NCBI RefSeq assembly: GCF_000717595.1
Contig: NZ_JNZO01000030.1
Coordinates: 1-64,000, forward strand
DNA from: Streptomyces flavochromogenes
GTDB taxonomy: Bacteria > Actinomycetota > Actinomycetes > Streptomycetales > Streptomycetaceae
Direction of reading: 5' to 3'
DNA length: 64,000 nt
Within the stretch, counting starts at the first letter, position 1. The number at the start of each line of letters is the position of its first letter. Made by a program: the position numbers and the translations under genes. A model generated the notes under the pieces. That model worked only from the letters and a program-made list of their open reading frames with translations, made no database searches and was not told where the DNA came from. Positions 55,380 to 64,000 of the stretch are shown here, piece after piece.

Positions 55380-55948
55380 GGCGGCAGCTGCTGAGCCGCC
55401 GGCCCCAGGGCCCGGGCACTCAGCAGCCGCACCCGGTGGCACTCCGCGGCGGCGGCGGCCACGAGACGCACCAAGCACGGGGCGGTCCCATCGCCCCACG
55501 GCGTGGACCGCAGCGCCGGCAGCGAGGACTCGACCTCGCGGCCCGGTGCCGGGGCCCGCAGCCACACGGCGGCGCCCGGCGCGCCGGATCCGCCCCGCCC
55601 CGGGGGAAGGGGCGCGGTCATCCGGCCGTCGGTGCCCAGCGCGGCGAGATCCAGCGAGATCCCGCCCCACTCGAGCCAGTCGAGCAGTCCCGGCAGCTCC
55701 TCCGCGCTCCCCGCGGCCACGAGCAGCCTCATCCGGCGCCCCAGCAGGGCCACCGGACCCGTCGCCGGACCCATCCTGCGCAGTACACCGCGTCCGGCCG
55801 TCGCGGGCAGCTCCAGGACGTCGAAGCGCAGCCCCGTGACCAGCTGCACCGGCGGGCCGGCCACCGTCGCCCAGCCGAGCTCGTGCTCGTACCACCGTGC
55901 GAGACCGCCGTCGATCGGCGTACGGGGAAGCGGGACGGTGAAGGGCAT
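55358..55948 (-). CDS. Hypothetical protein, possible bifunctional primase/polymerase-like (SCO3374-type)
   Basis: The 196-residue protein starts MPFTVPLPRTPIDGGLARWYEHELGWATVAGPPVQLVTGLRFDVLELPA, which from memory resembles the N-terminal part of actinobacterial prim-pol-like proteins and the Streptomyces protein encoded beside lsr2. No catalytic acidic triad can be assigned. It is Ala/Pro/Arg-rich at the C-terminus. It is convergent with lsr2, and its last 22 nt overlap the lsr2 coding end. Confidence 0.68.
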   Translation of the reverse strand: MPFTVPLPRTPIDGGLARWYEHELGWATVAGPPVQLVTGLRFDVLELPATAGRGVLRRMGPATGPVALLGRRMRLLVAAGSAEELPGLLDWLEWGGISLDLAALGTDGRMTAPLPPGRGGSGAPGAAVWLRAPAPGREVESSLPALRSTPWGDGTAPCLVRLVAAAAAECHRVRLLSARALGPAAQQLPPQRFASS

Positions 55949-56097
55949 GTCCGGGGAACTCCCGGAGGGGCACGTTGGTTACGCCCGAGAGGGCGCGACG
56001 GCCGCCCGACTCCCCGTCCCCGGTGACGCACGGTCCCCCTCCGAACGCGCAAGGTGTCCGTGATGGGGCGTACGAGTGCATTCGGCAGCGCAAGGGT

Positions 56098-56114
56098 GTT
56101 CGCTGGTAGCGGAG
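56098..56114. promoter_or_regulatory. ClgR-type box 1 upstream of clpC
   Basis: GTTCGC-TGGTA-GCG (56098-56111) fits the GTTCGC-N5-GCG motif remembered for Streptomyces ClgR, the activator of clp and lon protease genes. It is about 340 bp before clpC. The 494-bp gap (55949-56442) holds no gene that I can support. Confidence 0.55.
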
Positions 56115-56203
56115 GGAACCGGGGTGCGCCGCATGGAGTGTCAGTCCTTACGGGTAAGACATTCCTAGTGGAGAGGGGCGACTCGCGGGCTTCGGCGTCT
56201 CAC

Positions 56204-56220
56204 GTTCGCCATCGGCGTAC
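56204..56220. promoter_or_regulatory. ClgR-type box 2 upstream of clpC
   Basis: GTTCGC-CATCG-GCGTAC (56204-56220) matches GTTCGC-N5-GCG exactly, with the outer arm GTAC one base from the ideal GAAC. It lies 106 bp from box 1 and about 220 bp from clpC. A hairpin-like GTCCCCGC-TT-GCGGGAC sits later at 56359-56375. Confidence 0.6.
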
Positions 56221-56442
56221 TGATGACGCGGGTAACTACTTGGCCTGCGGGAACATCGTCTCGCACCATCGGGTTGGAGCATTTGTCGGCTGTTCGGCAG
56301 CAGGTCTCCCCGCGGAAGAGGGGGTGATCCGGACGGATGTCGGCAGTTGGAATGAGCGGTCCCCGCTTGCGGGACTAAGCTGCGGAAGGACAGGGAGGGG
56401 ATCGACCCCTAACTGACTGACCGCTCTGAGGAGCGATTAACG

Positions 56443-58965
<2,523 letters not shown>

Positions 58966-58984
58966 GGCTCAGCGCCTGAGCACG

Positions 58985-59026
58985 AAGGGGCGGCCCCGGA
59001 ACCTGATGGTTCCGGGGCCGCCCCTT
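58985..59026. terminator. Very strong hairpin after clpC
   Basis: A 19-bp perfect stem pairs 58985-59003 (starting AAGGGGCGGCCC) with 59008-59026 around TGAT, ending CCCCTTTC. It lies 20 nt after the clpC stop and 18 nt before the 3' end of the convergent NACHT gene, and should stop both. Confidence 0.9.
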
Positions 59027-59043
59027 TCGTGTGCGGGTGCGGG

Positions 59044-62000
59044 TCAGGTGGTGATCGTGACGGTGGGGGCGAGGCGCTCGGCGCCGGTGAGCCGGGCGCC
59101 GAGTGCGCTGACCGAATCGAGCTGCGGCAGGGACGCCAGCGGCGCGAGGTCGTGGAACGAGCCGGAGCCGCCCATGAGGATCAGATGTCGCAGGCCCGGG
59201 AAGACCCGTGTGACGGTGTCCAGGAGTGCGTAGCGGCCGTCGGGGACGAGGAGGGTCAGCACCTCCGCCGACGGAAGCCGCAGCGACTCCGGGGCGCCCC
59301 TCAAGGTCTCCGCGTCCGTCAGGAGGTAGAGGAGCCCGTCCAGGGCGGCCAGAGCACCCCAGTCCTCCTCGGACAGGTCCTTCAGGCCGTGGAGGTTCAC
59401 CGACGTCAGGAAGCGCAGGCTGCCGAGGAAGGTCAGCCCTCCCTCGGGGTACCCGAGCAGGGAGAGGCTCCTCAGCCTGTTCTCGGCGGGGAAGGCACTC
59501 AGGAATCCGGCGGGCAGTCCCTGAAGCCGGAGGTGTGCCACGCCGTCGAGCGTCCCGTGCAGGAGGGCCATTCCGTGGGAGGTCAGGCCGGCACGCAGGT
59601 CCAGCGTTGCGGGGCGCATGCCGAGGCGCACGACCTCGGCGGCTTGTTCGTCCGACCCGAGAGTGAAGTCGATCCGGTCCTGGTCGAGCCGGGCGATGAC
59701 CTCCTCGGCGTACCGCGTCGGGTCGAACCGCGACCACCCCCACATCAGCTGCGAGTGGACGCTCACGGAGGTGTGCTCCGTGAACCGGGCGAGATAGGGC
59801 AGTGCGGCGTCGTCCGTGATGTGGGTCGCCGTGATCGTCACAGCCAGCGCCGCCTCGTCGTCCAGGCCCTCAGGTCCCGGCAACAGATCCAGGACCACCC
59901 GTCCCACCGACGCCAGCTCCCGCGCCTCCGCAGAGCTGCGCGGGGGGATCACCTCCGCCGTCCGCGCCAGGATCCGTTCCCGTACCTCGGGCGCCACCTC
60001 CGTCGCGTGGTCCAGCGCGGTTGCCGCCACCACCACCACGCGGAGCTCCGTACGGCGGTCGGGTGCCGCGTCCGCCGCCTTCAGGAGTTCCTCGAAGATC
60101 TCCGCGCACTCGCGCGGGCGCGCGTGCCCGACGGCCATGCGGATGACGTCCTCCCACTGGTCGTCCGCCGCGTGCCGGACGAGGACTCCGATGTCCCAGC
60201 GGTCCACGAGGGCCTTCGCCGCCAGGTAGTCCTGGAAGGTGCGGTGGATGAAGTCGACCGTGTCGGCGGTCGGCTCGCGCAGCAGGCCGCTGCGGTGGAG
60301 GAGGTGGGTGAAGACCGGGCCGGGGTCGTATCCCGACGCCTCCGTGATCGCCGGGACGGCCTCCCGCACCACCGACTCCGCGTGCGCGCGGTCCATCGTC
60401 GTGCGGCCGTTGAGCGTCAGCCAGTACGCGATCCGCTGGATCAGCTGGATCTGCGGGCTCTCGCCGAGCTCGATCCCGTACGGCGTCCCCATGTCCCGCT
60501 CGCGGTCCCGGCGCGAGAGCAGCATCGCCAGCGCCGCGTCGTACAACGCCTTGCGGCCACGGGGCAGGAAGCCGCGCCTCCCGTGGTGCAGAGCGCAGAT
60601 CAGGCCGCACATCAGAGGGCTGGTGGCGAGCTGGGCGACGTCCGCCGTCGTGCGCAGGGCGTCGAGGAGCGGCTGCTCGTACGGCGCTGCCGCCGGCCCG
60701 GCGGCCCGGTGCCAGCGGCGGACGAAGGTGGCGACCTCGGGGGTGGACATGGGGGCGAGGGTGAGCTCGGCGAAGCCGTCCGACGCGAGCCAGTCGTCGC
60801 TCACGGCGGTGGGGCGGGAGGTCACGAGCCAGCGGTTGCCGTCGTAGGTGTCGAGGAGGTCGCGGAGCCAGCGGCGCGCGCGGTCGCGCTCGGCCTCGGG
60901 GATCTCGTCGATGCCGTCGACGAGGACCAGGCCGCGCCCGGTGGCGAGGACGCGGTCGGCCCAGCCGTCGGGCGGGGAGAGCGGGCAGTCGACGGCGGAG
61001 AGGAAGCGGTCGGGGGCGGGGAGGCGCTCGCCGTGGCGGGTGAGGGCGCGGAGGGGGAGGACGAAGGGGATCCGGCCGTGGAGGTACGCCATGTCGTCCG
61101 CGAGGTCCTCGCGGGTGGCCGACACCGCCAGCCACTGGATGAGCGTCGTCTTGCCGGAGCCGGCCGCCCCGCGCAGGAGCACCTTGTCGTGGTGGGCGAG
61201 GATCTGGTCGGCACGGTCGGCCGGGGCGAAGCGCCGGGAGACGCTCGTGGCTCCGGCCGCCGCCGCCCGGGCCGCCCTGGCGGCGGGGTCCGTCTCCTCG
61301 TCGGGCGTCCGCGTCCGGGGCGCGGCCGACCAGGTGTCCTCCGGACCTCGCGTCGCCTCCAGCGACAGGTACGCCACGTCCAGCGGCCACTTCTCCGGTG
61401 CGTCCCGCAGGTCCACGCCGTAGATCGTCAGGCGGCCGTGCTTCCTGGCCAGGTGGGTCAGGTAGCGCCGCTCGAACTCGGCGTCCCGGCCGTCCGCCCG
61501 GGGCACCCGGCGGACCACCTCGTCCAGCTTGGCGATGAGCTCGCTCTGTCCTCGGGCCTGTTCCACCAGGCTGCGGGCCACGAACGTGGAGCGCTGGGTG
61601 AAGAAGTCGAGGATGTGGAGGCAGGCCCACTCCGTCATCGACTCCAGGTAGCGGACGGAGTCCGTCGACAGGCCGTCCGGGGCCGGGGCAGCCGTGCGCA
61701 GGCGGCGGGCGAGGGCGGTGTGGCCGAGGCGGACGGCCTGGACGTCGTCCATGTCGAGGCCGCCCAGGGCCAGGAGCGTCGAGGCGAGGGTGTCGGTGAC
61801 CGCCTCGGTCTCGTCGGCGGGGAAGGGCCGCTCCCCGGTCCCCGCCCCGGCCCCGTCCACGGACCGGCCCACCAGTGTTCCCGCCAGCTTCCGTACGTCC
61901 TTCTCCGTCAGCGTGCGCTTCTCTCCGCGGAAGGAGACGAGGGCGGAGAGTCTGACCTTCTCCGACCGGCTCGTGAGGCCCGCCCCTGGACCATCGCTGA

Positions 62001-62070
62001 CCAGCAGTTTTCTCAGGATCGGGCCGATCGCGGCCGAGGCGAGGCGCGTGCCGATGAGCGCCGGTTCCAT
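59044..62070 (-). CDS. NACHT-domain STAND NTPase with leucine-rich-repeat C-terminus, candidate antiphage protein
   Basis: The 1008-residue protein has an N-terminal helical region (about 1-250), possibly a NACHT N-terminal helical (NNH) domain. The NACHT ATPase has Walker A GAAGSGKTTLIQWL (301-314), RIPFVLPLRAL, Walker B GLVLVDGIDEIPEAERD (380-396) and WLVTSRPTAV. A helical middle domain follows (PLMCGLICALHH, FIHRTFQDYLAAKAL). The last about 200 residues hold leucine-rich repeats: HLRLQGLPAGFL, LRSLSLLGYPEGGL, LRFLTSVNLHGL, LRHLILMG. This is the architecture of bacterial NLR-like defence proteins that sense phage components. The ATG at 62070 has GGGGGGA five bases upstream. The gene is alone; no effector partner is adjacent. 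Confidence 0.88.
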   Translation of the reverse strand: MEPALIGTRLASAAIGPILRKLLVSDGPGAGLTSRSEKVRLSALVSFRGEKRTLTEKDVRKLAGTLVGRSVDGAGAGTGERPFPADETEAVTDTLASTLLALGGLDMDDVQAVRLGHTALARRLRTAAPAPDGLSTDSVRYLESMTEWACLHILDFFTQRSTFVARSLVEQARGQSELIAKLDEVVRRVPRADGRDAEFERRYLTHLARKHGRLTIYGVDLRDAPEKWPLDVAYLSLEATRGPEDTWSAAPRTRTPDEETDPAARAARAAAAGATSVSRRFAPADRADQILAHHDKVLLRGAAGSGKTTLIQWLAVSATREDLADDMAYLHGRIPFVLPLRALTRHGERLPAPDRFLSAVDCPLSPPDGWADRVLATGRGLVLVDGIDEIPEAERDRARRWLRDLLDTYDGNRWLVTSRPTAVSDDWLASDGFAELTLAPMSTPEVATFVRRWHRAAGPAAAPYEQPLLDALRTTADVAQLATSPLMCGLICALHHGRRGFLPRGRKALYDAALAMLLSRRDRERDMGTPYGIELGESPQIQLIQRIAYWLTLNGRTTMDRAHAESVVREAVPAITEASGYDPGPVFTHLLHRSGLLREPTADTVDFIHRTFQDYLAAKALVDRWDIGVLVRHAADDQWEDVIRMAVGHARPRECAEIFEELLKAADAAPDRRTELRVVVVAATALDHATEVAPEVRERILARTAEVIPPRSSAEARELASVGRVVLDLLPGPEGLDDEAALAVTITATHITDDAALPYLARFTEHTSVSVHSQLMWGWSRFDPTRYAEEVIARLDQDRIDFTLGSDEQAAEVVRLGMRPATLDLRAGLTSHGMALLHGTLDGVAHLRLQGLPAGFLSAFPAENRLRSLSLLGYPEGGLTFLGSLRFLTSVNLHGLKDLSEEDWGALAALDGLLYLLTDAETLRGAPESLRLPSAEVLTLLVPDGRYALLDTVTRVFPGLRHLILMGGSGSFHDLAPLASLPQLDSVSALGARLTGAERLAPTVTITT

Positions 62071-62419
62071 GTGTGTCCCCCCGTGGGTTCCCGAAGCGGT
62101 CAGCGTAGTGCGGGACGGTCCTCCGAACGGCTCGGTCGCGTGACCCAGGTCCCATTGGCGGCCGGTGCCTGGTGACAAGGCGCACAGGGGTTTCGAGGGG
62201 TACTAGCCGGAATAGTGGCGACCTTTGGTGTCGATTCGGGACGTTCAGGAGTGAACCACCAGGACTTTGGTCCCCGAGGGTCCCGAACCGGACGCCAGAC
62301 GGCGTTTTGCACGGTTCCGGTTCCCGTGACATGCGGATAAACCGGTTCTCTTGTGCCGGTATGTCCGATTTCGAAGGTGGCTCCGGAGGCCGTCAAGGGC
62401 GGATCTTCCCTGGAGATCG

Positions 62420-62438
62420 CTACGACCTGATGTCGTAG
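62420..62438. promoter_or_regulatory. Perfect 7-bp inverted repeat upstream of the M23 peptidase gene
   Basis: CTACGAC (62420-62426) and GTCGTAG (62432-62438) flank CTGAT. It lies about 107 nt upstream of the M23 start and may be an operator or the upper part of a leader structure. Confidence 0.5.
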
Positions 62439-62488
62439 ATGGGGTGTTTTGGGCTGGATGGGGGTCCGGGTTACCAAGGATGAGCAAG

Positions 62489-62516
62489 CCCGACGCAGAG
62501 CACCGTTCGCGTCGGG
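62489..62516 (+). promoter_or_regulatory. Leader hairpin before the M23 ribosome-binding site
   Basis: CCCGACGC (62489-62496) pairs with GCGTCGGG (62509-62516) with a 12-nt loop, ending about 13 nt before GGAGG of the M23 gene. It could affect translation or be the base of a regulatory leader. Confidence 0.5.
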
Positions 62517-62544
62517 TCCCGTACTTCCCGGAGGTTTCCCCCGT

Positions 62545-63252
62545 ATGTCGAAGCGCATGAACCCCGCCGCCCGTGTCACCGTCGTCGCTCTTGCCGCCGC
62601 CGGCCTGGGAGCGACGATGGTGACCGGAGCTGGGTCCGCCTTCGCCGCCGAGGGCAAGGCCGTCACCGCCCCGGTCGCGGTCACCGCGTCTGCCGCCGTC
62701 GCCGCTCAGGCCGACGCCCAGGCGCACGTCGCCGCCCAGGTGAAGGCGGCCGCCGCGAAGGCCGCAGCCGTCAAGAAGGCCGCCGCGGTCAAGAAGGCCG
62801 TCACCGTGAAGCCGGTCGCCGCCAAGAAGGCCGCGTCCTGGGTCAAGCCGGTCGCCGCGTACACGCTGAGCGCCAGCTACAACCAGGGCGGCGCCATGTG
62901 GGCCCACAAGCACTCCGGCCAGGACTTCGCCGTTCCGGTCGGCACCCCGGTCAAGGCCGCGGGCACCGGCACCGTCGTGAAGGCCGGCCCGAACGGCGGC
63001 GGCGACGGCCCCGCGTACGGCAACGCGATCGTCGTCAAGCACGCCAACGGCACGTACTCGCAGTACGCCCACCTGTCGAAGATCAAGGTGCACATCGGCC
63101 AGAAGGTCCTCGTCGGTCAGCAGATCGCCCTCTCGGGCAACACCGGCAACTCCTCCGGCCCCCACCTGCACTTCGAGATCCGTACGACCCCGAACTACGG
63201 CTCCGCCGTGAACCCGGCCGCCTTCCTGCGGTCCCACGGCGTCTCCATCTGA
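62545..63252 (+). CDS. Secreted M23-family peptidoglycan endopeptidase
   Basis: The 235-residue LytM-type metallopeptidase has a Sec signal (about 1-33, cleavage after AFA-A: VVALAAAGLGATMVTGAGSAFA), then a Lys/Ala-rich linker (about 60-110: AAAKAAAVKKAAAVKKAVTVK), and the M23 domain. Zinc ligands are H and D in HKHSGQDFAVPVGTPV and the HxH in GNSSGPHLHFEIR, with YSQYAHLSKI between. It cleaves peptide cross-links in the wall. The GGAGG lies 11 nt before the ATG at 62545; an earlier in-frame ATG at 62449 would not start a signal peptide. Confidence 0.92.
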   Translation: MSKRMNPAARVTVVALAAAGLGATMVTGAGSAFAAEGKAVTAPVAVTASAAVAAQADAQAHVAAQVKAAAAKAAAVKKAAAVKKAVTVKPVAAKKAASWVKPVAAYTLSASYNQGGAMWAHKHSGQDFAVPVGTPVKAAGTGTVVKAGPNGGGDGPAYGNAIVVKHANGTYSQYAHLSKIKVHIGQKVLVGQQIALSGNTGNSSGPHLHFEIRTTPNYGSAVNPAAFLRSHGVSI

Positions 63253-63268
63253 GCCGTACGAACAGACC

Positions 63269-63826
63269 TCATGAGGCCCGGTGGGCCTGGTTGAGCAGAT
63301 CGAGGGCGACCTCGAGGGTGGCCCTGTGCTTCTCCTCGGGGTCGCCTTCGAGGTTCTGCATGAAGAACGTGCCCGCGTGCAGTGTGAAGATCGCGCTGAC
63401 GCAGCGCACCTGGTCCACCATCGCGAAGTCCGGTTCCTGGATCAGTCCGGTCAGCGCGAGCATCCGCTCCTTGAAGGTGAGGCCGACGCTCAGCTCGCGG
63501 ACCGTCGCCTGGTTCTCCTGCATGAAGCGGAAGAGCGGGGCCGCCGCGCGCAGTGCCACCTGGTAGCGGCGCAGCACCTCCTGCCGGGTCTCCAGGGTCC
63601 GGGGCTGTTCCTGGGCCCAGGTGATCAGGTCGTCCATGGGCCGGGTGAGGTCCTCGAAGATCCCGACGAGGATGTCTTCCTTGGTCTTGAAGTGGTAGTA
63701 GAGCGCCGCTTTCGTGACGTCGAGGCGTTCCGCGATCTCGCGCAGGGAGGTCTTCTCGTAGCCCTGCTCGGCGAAGAGATCGAGGGCCACGTCCTGGATG
63801 CGCTGGCGGGTGTTGCCTCGGGCCAT
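63269..63826 (-). CDS. TetR-family transcriptional regulator
   Basis: The 185-residue repressor has the TetR HTH: TRQRIQDVALDLFAEQGYEKTSLREIAERLDVTKAALYYHFKTKEDILVGIFEDL (about 4-60). The variable C-terminal ligand domain follows. The ATG at 63826 has GGAGGG six bases upstream. It is divergent from the gene starting at 63928, and a dyad lies between them, so it probably represses that transporter-like gene and itself. Confidence 0.93.
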   Translation of the reverse strand: MARGNTRQRIQDVALDLFAEQGYEKTSLREIAERLDVTKAALYYHFKTKEDILVGIFEDLTRPMDDLITWAQEQPRTLETRQEVLRRYQVALRAAAPLFRFMQENQATVRELSVGLTFKERMLALTGLIQEPDFAMVDQVRCVSAIFTLHAGTFFMQNLEGDPEEKHRATLEVALDLLNQAHRAS

Positions 63827-63851
63827 GACTGCCCTCCACTTTCCAAAGAAC

Positions 63852-63873
63852 TTACTTGACGACCGGCAAGTTA
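63852..63873. promoter_or_regulatory. TetR operator-like dyad in the divergent promoter region
   Basis: TTACTTG (63852-63858) and CAAGTTA (63867-63873) form a near-palindrome (one mismatch); a third arm-like GGCAAGTAA lies at 63910-63918, just before the divergent start. Together they give repeated CAAGTWA arms around both promoters. Confidence 0.6.
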
Positions 63874-63927
63874 CGGGTCTACCTTCCCCAGTGTAGTAAC
63901 TAGCCGGGCGGCAAGTAAGGGATGAAG

Positions 63928-64000
63928 ATGACGACGCAAGCCACAGCGACACCGGCACAGGGGGAGACGGAACCGCAGCCGCGCAGCGTCCGCGTCGTCC
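63928..64000 (+). CDS. 5' end of a gene divergent from TetR (probable MFS efflux protein), cut by the window
   Basis: Only about 24 codons are seen, reading MTTQATATPAQGETEPQPRSVRVV, a hydrophilic start typical of EmrB/QacA-type MFS drug exporters. ATGs at 63922 and 63928 are possible; GTAAGGG is six bases before the second. The assignment rests on the divergent TetR regulator and remembered gene order, not on visible transporter sequence. Confidence 0.4.
   Translation, partial: MTTQATATPAQGETEPQPRSVRVV

Larger units (their letters stand above)
62071..62544. other. 474-nt divergent intergenic region between NACHT and M23 genes
   Basis: No gene is supported here. It is the promoter region of two divergent genes and holds two dyads: 62420-62438 and 62489-62516. 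A GGATAAACCGGTT stretch (62336-62348) is relatively AT-rich. I see no recognisable riboswitch core. Confidence 0.6.

Noticed and set aside
55949..56442. CtsR or HspR (HAIR) operators upstream of clpC
   Set aside because: Neither the AGGTCAAA direct repeat nor the CTTGAGT-N7-ACTCAAG palindrome is present; ClgR-type boxes fit better.
59029..62175. A 1048-codon open frame on the plus strand opposite the NACHT gene
   Set aside because: The composition is compositional shadow (Gly/Arg/Gln/His-rich), with no motif; the NACHT frame has intact Walker motifs and LRRs.
62071..62544. ydaO-type c-di-AMP riboswitch upstream of the M23 gene
   Set aside because: The conserved core around GGGGGAACC and its partner helices is not found in the leader.

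Overview
The window is a gene-dense, very GC-rich stretch of a Streptomyces-type chromosome. The third codon position is almost always G or C, GTG starts and 4-nt ATGA/GTGA overlaps are common, and the gene content is actinobacterial: DUF397 and DUF5753 proteins, Lsr2, an F420-type zinc metalloprotease, DUF3180 and the SigE-type ECF family. From memory, the order ppa-dacB-metalloprotease-tilS-hpt-ftsH-folE, then folK-folB-folP, nuoD2, panC-nadB-nadC-coaX, lsr2 and clpC matches the conserved core of Streptomyces chromosomes. I found no rRNA, tRNA, CRISPR array, insertion sequence or replication origin.

Layout. (1) 1-16.4 kb is mostly accessory and regulatory. It holds a FUSC-type membrane protein, an ECF sigma factor flanked by two proteins that share an extracellular domain, a WhiJ-like trio (DUF397 protein, HATPase, XRE/DUF5753 regulator) with a shared 24-bp motif, an aldehyde dehydrogenase, a DinB protein, a PadR-controlled DrrAB-type ABC exporter with three copies of an operator-like palindrome, a lipoprotein, a ClC channel plus glutamate decarboxylase pair, and a decayed MerR/TipAL gene. 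(2) 16.6-20.3 kb holds YbjQ, DedA, a ThrE-type exporter and inorganic pyrophosphatase. (3) 20.4-32.7 kb is housekeeping: cell wall, tRNA modification, purine salvage, FtsH and folate synthesis, with folE convergent to the folP-to-DUF3180 operon. (4) 32.8-39.2 kb holds an esterase-like protein, a complete osmoprotectant (OpuC-type) ABC transporter, a coiled-coil membrane protein and a frameshifted GNAT gene. (5) 39.4-47 kb holds a solitary second NuoD translationally close to a MidA/NDUFAF7-family methyltransferase, a NarL-type two-component system, a TmrB-like P-loop protein, an ArsR-type regulator with duplicated operators, and a PLP aldolase-like enzyme. (6) 47.2-52.7 kb is a tightly coupled pantothenate/NAD precursor operon. 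(7) 52.9-64 kb holds small conserved proteins, a BlaI-type repressor, N-acetylglutamate synthase, Lsr2, clpC with two ClgR-type boxes upstream, a large NACHT-LRR protein that looks like an antiphage STAND ATPase, a secreted M23 peptidase with a structured leader, and a divergent TetR/transporter pair cut by the window end.

The most interesting points are the NACHT-LRR gene set in core housekeeping surroundings, the NuoD2-MidA pair (substrate and candidate modifying enzyme side by side), the sigma/anti-sigma locus with a duplicated sensor-like domain, and several operator repeats that pair regulators with their likely targets. All functional calls are by reading motifs and family resemblance; no searches were run.
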